Shown: positions 51,691 to 61,089 of the stretch, piece by piece
Layout of the letters: each line of letters begins with the position of its first letter
Position numbering within the stretch: the first letter of the stretch is position 1
Source: SYFY01 sp041752315
Lineage (GTDB): Bacteria > Pseudomonadota > Gammaproteobacteria > Pseudomonadales > Azotimanducaceae
Reading direction: 5' to 3'
DNA: 64,000 nt
Assembly (NCBI GenBank): GCA_041752315.1
Contig: JBGSHJ010000009.1
Location: forward strand, 1 to 64,000
Notes under the pieces: generated by a model
Databases searched by the model: none
What the model was told of the DNA's origin: nothing
Seen by the model: only the letters and a program-made list of their open reading frames with translations
Translations under genes and position numbers: made by a program

Positions 51691-53370
51691 ATGACCGGCA
51701 AGACAGTTCACGTGCGCAAGCGCGGCTACGATGTTATTCGCGATCCCCTGCTCAACAAGGGTACGGCCTTCACCACGGAGGAACGTCGAAGCCTTGGACT
51801 GACCGGGTTGTTACCCTCCGAAGTCAATTCCATGGACCAGCAGGCGCAGCGGGCGTATGCAGGCATCGAGCGGCACAGCGACCCGCTGGCGCGATACGTG
51901 GCGCTCTCCGCGTTGCAGGATCGCAACGAATATCTGTTCTATCGTCTGCTGAACGAACACCTGGCTGCATTGATGCCCATCGTGTACACGCCTACGGTGG
52001 GTCTGGCGACGCAGAACTTCAGTCATGTGTTCCAGCGTGGTCGTGGAGTATGGATTACGCCGGATTGTCGCGGCCGGGTTGCCGAGGTGCTGGCCAACGC
52101 AACGGTTGGCCGGGACATTCAGCTGCTGGTGGCGACCGATAACGAGTCCATTCTCGGTATTGGCGATCAGGGTGCGGGTGGCATGGCGATTTCCATCGGC
52201 AAGCTGGCGTTGTATGTGGTTGGCGCAGGAATAGATCCAGCGGCCACGCTGCCGGTGAGCCTGGATGTCGGGACCGACAACAAGGCCCTGCTGGACGATC
52301 CCATGTATATCGGCTGGCGACAGCCTCGTTTGCGTGGCACCGCTTACGACGAACTGGTCGATGAGTTTGTTGATGCGGTGAGAAACGAGTTTCCCGGTGC
52401 GCTGCTGCAGTGGGAAGACTTCCGCAAGGACAACGCCCAGTCGCTCCTTGCCCGCCACCGCGATCAGATCCTCTCTTTCAACGACGATATCCAGGGCACC
52501 GGTGCAGTGGCACTGGCGGGCATCAGCTCGGCAATGCGCCTGCTGGGGCAGTCATTGACGGACCAGCGGATCCTGATCTTTGGCGCCGGTGCGGCCGGCC
52601 TTGGCATCGCCCGCCAGATCAAGGCAGGGCTCATGCTGCAGGGTGTGGATGAGGCAGCGAGCAAGCGACATCTTGCCGTAATGGACAGTCGTGGACTGCT
52701 GGTTGAAGGACCACGATCGGATGATGCCTACAAGGTGGAGCTGGCATGGCCTGCGGCGCTGGCCGAGGCAGAAGGACTGACCGGAGAAGCCGCGCGCCAT
52801 CTGGTGGATGTGATCGAGCGTTATCGGCCAACGGTGTTGATCGGTGCCTCGGGCCAGCCGAGATCATTTTCCGAAAGCGCGATTCGTGCCATGGCGCGGC
52901 ATACCAAACGGCCCGTCATCATGCCGTTTTCAAACCCGACCGATCGTGCCGAGGCAACACCGCAGGAGATCATGACCTGGTCCGATGGCCAGGCTCTGGT
53001 TGCGACAGGCAGTCCGTTTGCACCGGTCGAATTCAACGGCCGGCGAATTGCGGTCGGCCAGGGCAACAATGTGTTCATCTTCCCCGGACTTGGTCTTGGT
53101 GCATTGGCTTGTGCGTGTCACCAGATCACCGATGCCATGGTGGCCGTTGCCGCGCAGGCACTGGCAGATACGGTGACGGACGCGGAACTCGCAACGGGTT
53201 CCCTGTTCCCAGAAGTTGCGCGTCTGCGTGCCGTGAGCCAGGTTGTCGCTCGTGCTGTCGCGCGTCAGGCCCACATCGATGGCGTAGCGGGCCGCAGCCT
53301 CAATGAGGCAATTGCGAGTATCGAAGGGGACAGATGGCTGCCGGACTATCCGGAGCTGGCGCCGGCTTAG
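51691..53370 (+). CDS. maeA: NAD-dependent malic enzyme
   Basis: About 559 residues from the ATG at 51691, 8 nt after GGAGG; the ATG at 51676 precedes that site. YTPTVGLATQNFSHVFQRGRGVWI and ATDNESILGIGDQGAGGM belong to the N-terminal malate-binding domain, and FNDDIQGTGAVALAG plus IFGAGAAGLGIARQI to the NAD domain. It oxidatively decarboxylates malate to pyruvate. The length and FNDDIQGT match the MaeA/SfcA branch. Divergent from the MFS-PQQ operon (about 137 bp between starts). Confidence 0.96.
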   Translation: MTGKTVHVRKRGYDVIRDPLLNKGTAFTTEERRSLGLTGLLPSEVNSMDQQAQRAYAGIERHSDPLARYVALSALQDRNEYLFYRLLNEHLAALMPIVYTPTVGLATQNFSHVFQRGRGVWITPDCRGRVAEVLANATVGRDIQLLVATDNESILGIGDQGAGGMAISIGKLALYVVGAGIDPAATLPVSLDVGTDNKALLDDPMYIGWRQPRLRGTAYDELVDEFVDAVRNEFPGALLQWEDFRKDNAQSLLARHRDQILSFNDDIQGTGAVALAGISSAMRLLGQSLTDQRILIFGAGAAGLGIARQIKAGLMLQGVDEAASKRHLAVMDSRGLLVEGPRSDDAYKVELAWPAALAEAEGLTGEAARHLVDVIERYRPTVLIGASGQPRSFSESAIRAMARHTKRPVIMPFSNPTDRAEATPQEIMTWSDGQALVATGSPFAPVEFNGRRIAVGQGNNVFIFPGLGLGALACACHQITDAMVAVAAQALADTVTDAELATGSLFPEVARLRAVSQVVARAVARQAHIDGVAGRSLNEAIASIEGDRWLPDYPELAPA

Positions 53371-53397
53371 TCCGGCTGTTTACCTGGAGTTGGCTTC

Positions 53398-53605
53398 GGG
53401 CATCCTGCCCTCACACCAACACCGGTCGCTGCACTCCCTCACGCTGCGGGAATCGGCTACGCCGATACCCTTGCGGGCCCGGCCGCTTCCTTCTTCTTGC
53501 CTACGGGCATCCTGCCCTTTCGGCGCTACCAGTCGCTTCGCTCCTTTCCGCTGCGGGAATCGGCTACGCCGATACCCTTGCGGACCCGGCCATCCATGGC
53601 CGGGT
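53398..53605. repeat. Two palindromic repeat units in minus orientation, 107-bp period
   Basis: GGGCATCCTGCCCT occurs at 53398-53411 and 53505-53518, each followed by AATCGGCTACGCCGATACCC (53451, 53558), a 107-bp period. The units are related to the reverse complement of the 162-bp repeat downstream. The block ends in a strong hairpin, ACCCGGCCAT-CC-ATGGCCGGGT (53584-53605). Confidence 0.85.
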
Positions 53606-53734
53606 GATGTGATTCAACATCGTTGCGGGTTCGGGCGTGAACTCTTCGACAGCGTGCTCAAGTTCCCGAATCGTGTGTTTGTACAATCAATCCCGCCAAC
53701 AGACTCCTGCAGGCGCGAGGCGGGTGACATGAGC

Positions 53735-54172
53735 AAGGCGGCACACGGAAGTGCCGCCCCACTGGCACTATCGGCGGAGCCGATCGCGCCGGTGTGAGGG
53801 AGCGGAGCGACCGGTGTCCGCGCGAGGGCAGGATGCCCGTAGCGGACACAAGGTAAACAGCGGACTGTCGCCGACTCGAAGTGGCCGGGGGGTATCAAGG
53901 CGGCACACGGAAGTGCCGCCCCACCGGCACTATCGGCGGAGCCGATCGCGCCGGTGTAAGGGAGCGGAGCGACCGGTGTCCGCGTAAGGGCAGGATGCCC
54001 GTAGCGGACTGAAGGTAAACAGCTGACTGTCGCCGACTCGAAGGAGCCGGGAAGTATCAAGGCGGCACAGGGAAGTGCCGCCCCACCGGCACTATCGGCG
54101 GAGCCGATCGCGCCGGTGTGAGGGAGCGGAGCGACCGGTGTCCGCGTAAGGGCAGGATGCCCGTAGCGGACT
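53735..54172. repeat. 162-bp tandem repeat, 2.7 copies, built of hairpins
   Basis: Copies start at 53735, 53897 and 54059, exactly 162 bp apart; the third is truncated near 54172. Each holds the stems GGCGGCAC-GTGCCGCC, ATCGGC-GGA-GCCGAT and GGGCA-GGA-TGCCC, so it is a REP/BIME-like array. Copies differ by only a few bases, which suggests recent expansion. Confidence 0.9.
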
Positions 54173-54186
54173 AAACAAAAAGAAAC

Positions 54187-54450
54187 CTAGTGATAAACCG
54201 CATCCCCATCCTGCCGATGCTGTGTCGTATCCACGCCGGCCTGTTCGAACGCGGTGTCGATAGCTTCCTTGATGCAGGTCGCACAGCACCCTTCTTCCAC
54301 CAGATCCTCGGCCAGGAATCCGATCAGGTCATACAGGGTGTAGCTGCCTTCGCTCTGCTCATCAAAGCGGAACATGATGTCCTTGATGGTCTGCAGAACC
54401 GTATCGAGCCGCGCTTCGTCCGACACCTGTTTGGTTTCTTCTTCGTTCAT
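54187..54450 (-). CDS. Small hypothetical protein with Cys-rich motif
   Basis: 87 residues from the ATG at 54450, after AGGAAC. It is acidic and alpha-helical (LDTVLQTIKDIMFRFDEQSEG, YDLIGFLAEDLVEEG) and contains CCATC, three Cys in five residues. I do not recognise a family. It lies between the repeat array and the divergent sensor kinase gene and ends with a His-rich tail. It may bind metal or be redox-active; this is speculation from composition. Confidence 0.65.
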   Translation of the reverse strand: MNEEETKQVSDEARLDTVLQTIKDIMFRFDEQSEGSYTLYDLIGFLAEDLVEEGCCATCIKEAIDTAFEQAGVDTTQHRQDGDAVYH

Positions 54451-54673
54451 CAATGTTCCTGGTTGCATGGGGCTGGATTGCATGTGTCGGAGCCATCGAA
54501 GCTGGATGGCAGTCCGTCTCCGGGCCATTGTAACGTGAACATGATCACGTTCGACCAACACGAAGCGCTGGTTCACCAGGCAGGACAAATCAGGATTCGG
54601 TCACGGTTCAGCGGTAGCCGCACCGGCACAATGAGGAGGCCAGAGTACATTACACGGACAGAACACTCGACTC

Positions 54674-56515
54674 ATGCAGTCAACAGGACGTTTCGCCGCA
54701 CTAAAACGGATTTTCAGTCCGGACCACAGTCTGCCGTACCTGGGTGCGGTAGTGGTCATGGGCCTGGTGTCCGTACTGTATGTCTATTTCCAGCAGCAGA
54801 GCAGTCAGGCACAGGTGCAGCAGCAGGCGGTTGCGCTGGCACGACTGGTCAGTGAGTACAAGGTAGCCGCTGATGACGGGCAGGACTTCGGCAATCTCGA
54901 AAGGTTGTTTGAACACCAGCTCATGAACGTGGCGTTTGCCTATGGCCTGGTCGAAGACGCGACAGGGCAGCCGCGGACACGGACCGCAACACGATCGTTG
55001 TCAGGCAGCCTGCCCGCGCTCGCGGACGCGGATGGAAACTGGTTGCAAAGCCGCACGGTTGCCTTGCCGGCGGGTGATGTACTTGAGTTCTATGGACCGA
55101 TCAAGGGGAATGCAGACAGCCCGCACTATTACCGATTTGCGTATCACCAGCCGAAGTTTGGTCTCAACACCGAAGATCTCAGGGTTGGTGCGACACTTGG
55201 ATTGCCGATTTTCCTGCTGGTACCCATTTTCCTGTTGCTGCATGCGCGAATGGCGCGGCCACTGAAGGATATCGGCAACCGGCTGGCAGAGGTCATCGAA
55301 GGCAAGACCAGGCTGCAGCATGTGGAGATAGCGGCCAACGGTGAACTGGCCGAGTTCATTGCCCAGTTCAACGGTTTTGTCGACAAGGTCCAGGGCCGGA
55401 TCTCGTCTGCCGACCGGATGAACCGCAAGCTCATCACCAGCGAAAAGTTCCTTTCCTATCGCGCTGAACGGTTCGAGTCGATTCTGCAGACGGTACCGGA
55501 CGGGATTCTCATTGTTGATGAAGATCTCAAGGTGGTGTTCATCAACCAGCATGTGGAGTCGATGTTCGACATCGGGGTTGACCAGGTCCTGTCATCGCCC
55601 CTTGCCGCATGGTGCACGCACCAGCCGTTGCTGGATTTTGTGATCGAGCTCCGCAGTTCCGGTCAGACTTCGGCGAACAAGGTCGTGCAGATGCCGCATC
55701 CCGATGGCCGACATACGCTCGGTGTGAGTGCCCATCCGTTGTTTTTCTCGCGTTCGCCAGGCAGCCACACCGGCTCCCTCGTACTGCTGCGGGATGTCAG
55801 CGAAGAAATTGCGGCCAGGCAGAGCCGGGTCGATTTTGTCGGTGCCTTGTCACACGAGATCAAGGCGCCCCTCAACACCATCGGCCTCTACGCACAGATG
55901 CTGGAAACCAACGGCGAAGATGGCGAGTTCCGGATCGAAACCCACAACGTCATTACTCGTGAGGTCGAGCGTCTCACAAGGCTGGTGCACAACCTGTTGA
56001 GCATCACCCAGATCGAAATGGGCACCTTCGAGCTGGATGCACAACGTGTCCATCTGGTGGACGTCGTTCGTGATTGTGTTTCCGTACTGGATCATGGAGA
56101 AGACCAGGCCCGGATCAAGGTACAGGCTTCTGACAAGATCACGCCCGTACAGGTGGACAAGGAGTTGCTCCGTGTTGCCATCTCAAACCTGCTCACCAAT
56201 GCTCTCAAGTACAGCGACGAAAGCCTGCCGGTCATGGTTGAAATCGAAGAGAGTGACGACGCGATCTCTCTGGCGGTCACTGATCAGGGCATGGGAATTT
56301 CCGCAGACGATCAGGCGCGCATCTTCGAAAAGTTCAATCGCAGTTCCAATCCCGAAGCGAAGAAAAAGGCGGGCCACGGCCTTGGTCTCTCCATCGCCTC
56401 CGAAATCGTCAAGCTCCACCACGGTACGCTGACCGTCGACAGTGAAATCGGCAAGGGGTCGCGATTCACCATAGAACTTTGGAAGCGCACCGGTATTGCG
56501 CAGAGGTCAATATGA
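54674..56515 (+). CDS. Sensor histidine kinase (HAMP-PAS-HisKA-HATPase)
   Basis: 613 residues. TM1 is at about 20-41, a periplasmic domain follows, and TM2 (LGLPIFLLVPIFLLLHARM) lies near residue 175-195. HAMP and a PAS domain (FESILQTVPDGILIVDEDLKVVFINQHVESMF) lead to the HisKA box ALSHEIKAPLNTIG with the phospho-accepting His, then LLTNALKYSD, VTDQGMGIS and GHGLGLSIAS of the ATPase. It senses an unknown signal and should phosphorylate the receiver protein encoded next, whose ATG overlaps its stop. Confidence 0.94.
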   Translation: MQSTGRFAALKRIFSPDHSLPYLGAVVVMGLVSVLYVYFQQQSSQAQVQQQAVALARLVSEYKVAADDGQDFGNLERLFEHQLMNVAFAYGLVEDATGQPRTRTATRSLSGSLPALADADGNWLQSRTVALPAGDVLEFYGPIKGNADSPHYYRFAYHQPKFGLNTEDLRVGATLGLPIFLLVPIFLLLHARMARPLKDIGNRLAEVIEGKTRLQHVEIAANGELAEFIAQFNGFVDKVQGRISSADRMNRKLITSEKFLSYRAERFESILQTVPDGILIVDEDLKVVFINQHVESMFDIGVDQVLSSPLAAWCTHQPLLDFVIELRSSGQTSANKVVQMPHPDGRHTLGVSAHPLFFSRSPGSHTGSLVLLRDVSEEIAARQSRVDFVGALSHEIKAPLNTIGLYAQMLETNGEDGEFRIETHNVITREVERLTRLVHNLLSITQIEMGTFELDAQRVHLVDVVRDCVSVLDHGEDQARIKVQASDKITPVQVDKELLRVAISNLLTNALKYSDESLPVMVEIEESDDAISLAVTDQGMGISADDQARIFEKFNRSSNPEAKKKAGHGLGLSIASEIVKLHHGTLTVDSEIGKGSRFTIELWKRTGIAQRSI

Positions 56516-56880
56516 GTCTGCGCCTGATTCTCGCCGATGATGAAGCACCGACCGCCCGTGTGATGTCGCTGGCACTGGCCAAACAGGGTTTTGATGTCGA
56601 GGTTTGTCACGATGGCGCACAGGCGCTGAAGGCGATCCTTGAAAATCCGCCGGATGTCCTCGTTACCGATATCGAAATGCCGGTCATGACCGGCCAGGAA
56701 CTGTGCGAGGAACTGCAAAAGCTGATGCCTGATCGCACTTTTCCCGTGTACGTCATAACCGGCGTCACCGATCTGGTGCATCGCAAATGGACGCGTGAAA
56801 TCCGGGATCTTCACTTTCTTGAAAAACCGGTGAGCATCCGCCGCCTCGCACAGGAACTGGAGCAGAGGTTGCGAACATGA
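56512..56880 (+). CDS. Stand-alone response-regulator receiver protein
   Basis: 122 residues with only a receiver domain. Asp9 and Asp10 bind Mg2+, Asp53 in VTDIEMP is the phosphorylation site, Thr83 in VITG and Lys105 in LEKP complete the active site. No output domain follows, so it must act by protein contact. Its start overlaps the kinase gene and its stop overlaps the GGDEF-EAL gene, which makes that protein or the secretion ATPase likely partners. Confidence 0.95.
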   Translation: MSLRLILADDEAPTARVMSLALAKQGFDVEVCHDGAQALKAILENPPDVLVTDIEMPVMTGQELCEELQKLMPDRTFPVYVITGVTDLVHRKWTREIRDLHFLEKPVSIRRLAQELEQRLRT

Positions 56881-59042
56881 TGGACCTGTTCCAGGGGGTC
56901 GAACTGAAAGTCCATCTTGAGCAGTTCCGCTATATCGGCGCGGGCGATTGGGACGTACTGGTGGTCGCCAATGGCCGAATCTCGGGATCAACGAGACCTG
57001 AAAGCGCAGATGAACTGTTCCGCATGGTCGAAAATCTCGGACTCCTTCAGCTCCCTGAACAGTCGGTTTCGCATGAACGCGGAACCGGAACGCTACGGGT
57101 GGTGCCGGTGAAGGACCATCTGAAACAGGCGGTCGCCTGCGTGGTAGTCAGCGGTCAGACCAACCGGTTTGACGACAAATCGATCCAGGCGATGCAACTG
57201 GTCATCGAAAACATCGCCCGGGACATGCGCCTGAATCTCGAGCTTGCCGAAATGGCGGAAGAGCTCAATCGCCGCCATGAAGAACTCAATCTCATCTACA
57301 GCACCAACGATGCCGTTGAAACGGGTGGTGATGACGAAGCCGGTCTGCAGCTGATCGTCGATCATGTGCTTGAGCACATGGAGGCCGATCTGGTGCTGCT
57401 GTCGGTGCCTTCGAGAAAGTTATGGACGCTGGCCAGTTCAACGACGGGTGATCCGTTTACACACTCCAGTTCGCTGAAAAAAGCCGAGGAACAGGTTCTG
57501 GACTGGCTGCGTCGACATGGTGAACCCCTGGTGGTCAACAGCCCGGCGGATATCGAGTCTGAGGGGCTGACCGGTGTGTTGCCCTTGCGGACTCTTGTTG
57601 TACCGGTGCATGACGACAAGGACGAGATCATTGGTGGATTGGCGCTCTGTCGTGTTTACGAACATCCCCGACTGGTGAACAGTGACAAGAACCTGTTGTT
57701 GACCTTGTCAACGCGGGTCAGCAAGTTGATCCAGGGCAGCTTTGATTCGTTGACCGGGCTGCCACGTCGCCCGTCCTTTGAAATCCGGTTGAATCGGGCC
57801 ATCCAGAGCCTCGAGTCCCATCGTGGTCAGCATGCGCTCATTCACCTGAATGTGGATGGACTGGGTGCCATCAACGAACAGTACGGAGTGCTGGCCGGTG
57901 ATGGTGCCCTGCAGGTGGTGGGTGAACAGCTGGCCGCGCTGGGCAGACTGAGAGATGTCTCCAGTCGCCTGGGTGGTGACGATTTTGCACTGCTGTTGAT
58001 CGATTGCGACGAAGCGATTGCCGTCAGGAAAGCCAAGCTGTTGCAGGATTCGCTGGCCCGCAAGCCGTTCATGGCAGGCAAGGCCCGGCACATCCTGCGC
58101 ATCAGCGCAGGTGTCGTCGAAGTTCACGCCAACATGACGGCTGTGGAGGTCATGACCAAGGCCAGTGTAGTCTGCAGCATCGCCAAGGAGAGTGGCGGGA
58201 ACAGTGTTGAGGCATTTGGCAATGCACTCGGCAAGGTGAGCGCAAAACGCGAAGAAATGCGTGTGTTGACCAAACTTCGCCGTGCGCTCGAAGAAGATCG
58301 ATTTGTCTTGTATGCACAGGAAATCCTGCCATTGATCCGGCATGAGTCTGCTCCTCATTTCGAGGTGTTGATTCGCCTGTTTGATGATGCCGGCAAGATG
58401 GTGCCACCGGTCGAGTTCATTCCCATTGCCGAAAAACACCACATCATGCCCGCCATCGATCGCTGGGTGATTCGCAGGACTCTCGGACAGTTGCGGGAGT
58501 CCCGAGTCCTCGAGCAGTATCCTGGCACGGTCTGTTCCATCAACCTCTCCGGACAGTCTCTGGCGGCAGGAGGTGTGCTCGAGGAACTCGAAAGACTCAT
58601 TCGCGAACAACTGGTACCGCCGGAAAACCTGTGTTTCGAGGTGACCGAGACAGCGGCAATTGCAGACCTCGCGGCTGCCCAGCTCCACATCAATCGGGTT
58701 CGTCGTCTGGGCTGTCGGTTTGCACTCGACGACTTCGGTGCCGGTCTGAGTTCCTTCTCCTACCTGCGCTCGCTGCCACTGGATTACGTGAAGATCGACG
58801 GATCCTTTGTCCGTGACATCTGCCGTGACGACACGGCAAGGGTGATGGTGACGGCCATTCACAATGTCGGCAAGAGCATGGGTCTGCAGACGGTGGCTGA
58901 ATATGTCGAGGACGACGCCATCATCGACGCGCTGCGAGTCATTGGTGTGGATTTTGGGCAGGGGTATGGCATTGGCAAACCGATGCCGATGAACGATTTC
59001 CTTGCCGCTTATTCGATGCGTCAGCAGAAAAAACATGGCTGA
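56877..59042 (+). CDS. GAF-GGDEF-EAL protein (c-di-GMP turnover)
   Basis: 721 residues. The first ~280 residues include a coiled helix and a GAF-like domain (LQLIVDHVLEHMEADLVLLSVPS). The GGDEF domain (about 290-450) has GGDDF at 366-370 instead of GGDEF, so cyclase activity is doubtful. The EAL domain (about 462-715) keeps E496-V-L, SINLSGQS, FEVTET, ALDDFGAG, VKIDGSFV and GQGYGIGKP, all positions needed for phosphodiesterase activity. It probably hydrolyses c-di-GMP. It overlaps both neighbours and precedes an ATPase with a c-di-GMP-binding domain. Confidence 0.93.
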   Translation: MMDLFQGVELKVHLEQFRYIGAGDWDVLVVANGRISGSTRPESADELFRMVENLGLLQLPEQSVSHERGTGTLRVVPVKDHLKQAVACVVVSGQTNRFDDKSIQAMQLVIENIARDMRLNLELAEMAEELNRRHEELNLIYSTNDAVETGGDDEAGLQLIVDHVLEHMEADLVLLSVPSRKLWTLASSTTGDPFTHSSSLKKAEEQVLDWLRRHGEPLVVNSPADIESEGLTGVLPLRTLVVPVHDDKDEIIGGLALCRVYEHPRLVNSDKNLLLTLSTRVSKLIQGSFDSLTGLPRRPSFEIRLNRAIQSLESHRGQHALIHLNVDGLGAINEQYGVLAGDGALQVVGEQLAALGRLRDVSSRLGGDDFALLLIDCDEAIAVRKAKLLQDSLARKPFMAGKARHILRISAGVVEVHANMTAVEVMTKASVVCSIAKESGGNSVEAFGNALGKVSAKREEMRVLTKLRRALEEDRFVLYAQEILPLIRHESAPHFEVLIRLFDDAGKMVPPVEFIPIAEKHHIMPAIDRWVIRRTLGQLRESRVLEQYPGTVCSINLSGQSLAAGGVLEELERLIREQLVPPENLCFEVTETAAIADLAAAQLHINRVRRLGCRFALDDFGAGLSSFSYLRSLPLDYVKIDGSFVRDICRDDTARVMVTAIHNVGKSMGLQTVAEYVEDDAIIDALRVIGVDFGQGYGIGKPMPMNDFLAAYSMRQQKKHG

Positions 59043-61089
59043 AGCCGCGCTCGTCCGCAGCCCGATCCTGAAGACCAGTGGCGCAACTTCGGTGCAATTG
59101 CGGCCGACATTCGAACTTGCCACCGCTCAGGACTTCGACGCCTTGCAGCGAGAGATCACTGCCTGTACGAAGAGTCGTGAAGTTCGCATCGTGCTCGAAC
59201 TGACCGCCACGCGAACAGTCACCTCGGCCCTGCTCGAATTTGTCCTGAGTATCAATGACACCCTGCGAGCACGTGGTGGCTGGCTGCAACTGTCGAAAAT
59301 CAACGCGTTGTGCGCGGAAGTGCTGCGCTTCACGGGCGTTGCATCGCAGATTGCGTTGCTCGACGTCGACAACGCGGAAGTGCGCGGAGCAGCGCCCGCC
59401 CGCCAGAGACTGGGGGACATGCTCGTGGCACGTGGTCTGGTGCGTGAAGAGCAGATCCAGGAAGCGCTGGTCCAGCAGAAGCAGAACGGCCGCAAACTGG
59501 GTGAAATCCTGATCGCGCGCCGGTTGGTGACCGAGCAGGACGTACTGGGTGCGTTGAGCGGGCAGCTCTCCATTCCCAGTGTCCAGTTACGGGCAGGCAT
59601 CTTTGATCTGGCCGTGCGTGGAGTATTGCCTGCAAAAGCTGCAAGACGATTGACCGCGCTGCCGCTTTTTCGAGTTCGTGATGAACTCACGATCGCCACC
59701 CCCAATGCGCAGAACGTACCCGTGCTCAAGGAGATCCAGGAGTTGACGGGGCTCAAGGTACGCGCGGTCTTTGCGCCGCGGGAAAAAGTCCTCGAGTTTG
59801 TCGAGCAGTCCGCCGACGTTCGGGATCTCAGCCTGGAACTGCTGGACACGGGTAACGAAGGTGACCTCGAACTCGTCGAAACCACTGAAGAAAATCACGC
59901 ACGGATCGACGAGATTGCAACCGGCAGCCCGATCATCAACCTCTCGAATTCACTGATCCAGCGGGCTATCCGGGAAGGCGCCAGCGATATCCACTTCGAG
60001 ACCTTCCGGGACAAGGGCCGGGTCCGGTTTCGCATCGACGGTGTCCTGTACGAGGTCATGACGTTGCGAAGTGAGCTGATGCCAGCGCTGGTTTCCCGGC
60101 TCAAGGTCATGGCCAACCTGGACATTGCCGAACGTCGTCTGCCCCAGGACGGCCGCATGCAGGTCGTGACCGCCGGCCGTTCAGTGGATCTGCGCTTCAG
60201 TTCCTTGCCAGGATTGATCGGCGAAAAAATCGTGCTTCGGATCCTCGACAAGAGTCAGGCCATCCTTGATGTCGAGCAACTCGGCATGGCCGAGGCAAAT
60301 CGTGACAAGTACGTGAAACTGCTGACCCGTGGCTATGGACTGATCCTGGTGACCGGTCCAACCGGCAGTGGCAAGACCACCAGCCTGTACGCCGCACTCA
60401 ACAAGCTCAACTCGGTCGACCGCAACATCATCACCATCGAAGATCCGGTTGAATACCAGATGGAGATCATCAACCAGAATGAGGTGCGGCCGGCGGTAGG
60501 ATTGACCTTTGCAACGATCCTCAAACACGTTCTGCGTCAGGACCCGGACATCATCATGGTGGGCGAGATCCGTGAGAAGGAAACCGCCAACATCGCGGTT
60601 CAGGCTGCTCTGACCGGACACCTGGTGCTCTCCACACTCCACACCAACGACAGTGTCGGGGCGATTACCCGGCTGGTCGACATGGGCATTGAACCCTATC
60701 TGCTGTCGTCTGCGCTGATAGGCGTCATGGCTCAACGACTGGTGCGCACCGTGTGTCCTCATTGCAAGAGTACGTTCATCGCACCAGGGGAATTGCTGGC
60801 CAGCAACGACTTCGGCCTTTACACGGACGTGACAAGGCCAGTCAAGCTGGCCAGGGGCCGAGGATGTGGTGAGTGTTACGACTCCGGTTACAAGGGTCGG
60901 GCAGCGATCCACGAGATACTCGAAACTTCGGAAGACCTGCAGCGGCTGATCGTGTCGTCGCCAACACGTGACGCGCTGACGGGGTTTGTTCGTGAGCACG
61001 ACATCCGCACGCTCTATCACGATGGCCTGCGTCGGGTCGTGGCACAGGAGACGACGCTGGAAGAAATCAAGCGCGTGGTGAATGGCTGA
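59035..61089 (+). CDS. Type II secretion/type IV pilus ATPase (GspE/PilB family) with N-terminal STAS-like and MshEN domains
   Basis: About 684 residues. Residues ~15-115 (IVLELTATRTVTSALLEFVL, INDTLRARGGWLQLSKINALCAEVLRFTGV) look like a STAS domain, unusual in this family. Residues ~125-180 form a MshEN domain: RLGDMLVARGLVREEQIQEAL and KLGEILIARRLVTEQDVLGAL, the c-di-GMP-binding repeats. The ATPase core follows, with GASDIHFE, Walker A GPTGSGKTTS (441-450), ITIEDPVEY and a four-Cys zinc motif (CPHC, CGEC). It powers assembly of pilin-like fibres. Overlaps the GGDEF-EAL and GspF genes. Confidence 0.94.
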   Translation: MAEAALVRSPILKTSGATSVQLRPTFELATAQDFDALQREITACTKSREVRIVLELTATRTVTSALLEFVLSINDTLRARGGWLQLSKINALCAEVLRFTGVASQIALLDVDNAEVRGAAPARQRLGDMLVARGLVREEQIQEALVQQKQNGRKLGEILIARRLVTEQDVLGALSGQLSIPSVQLRAGIFDLAVRGVLPAKAARRLTALPLFRVRDELTIATPNAQNVPVLKEIQELTGLKVRAVFAPREKVLEFVEQSADVRDLSLELLDTGNEGDLELVETTEENHARIDEIATGSPIINLSNSLIQRAIREGASDIHFETFRDKGRVRFRIDGVLYEVMTLRSELMPALVSRLKVMANLDIAERRLPQDGRMQVVTAGRSVDLRFSSLPGLIGEKIVLRILDKSQAILDVEQLGMAEANRDKYVKLLTRGYGLILVTGPTGSGKTTSLYAALNKLNSVDRNIITIEDPVEYQMEIINQNEVRPAVGLTFATILKHVLRQDPDIIMVGEIREKETANIAVQAALTGHLVLSTLHTNDSVGAITRLVDMGIEPYLLSSALIGVMAQRLVRTVCPHCKSTFIAPGELLASNDFGLYTDVTRPVKLARGRGCGECYDSGYKGRAAIHEILETSEDLQRLIVSSPTRDALTGFVREHDIRTLYHDGLRRVVAQETTLEEIKRVVNG

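Larger units (their letters stand above)
53371..54186. other. Non-coding region with palindromic repeat arrays
   Basis: About 816 bp between malic enzyme and the small Cys protein hold two repeat arrays in opposite orientation, described separately. The ORFs through it (for example 53614-54060 minus) only translate the repeats and are not regarded as genes. No T-run terminator is seen. Confidence 0.8.

Noticed and set aside
53614..54060. 148-codon ORF on the minus strand through the 162-bp repeats
   Set aside because: The protein is only a translation of tandem hairpin repeats (VRYGHPALARTPVAPLP repeated); no independent evidence of coding.
57708..59123. 471-codon ORF on the minus strand opposite the GGDEF-EAL gene
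   Set aside because: Its translation lacks any domain and it is fully antisense to a gene with clear catalytic motifs; long antisense frames are expected at this GC content.
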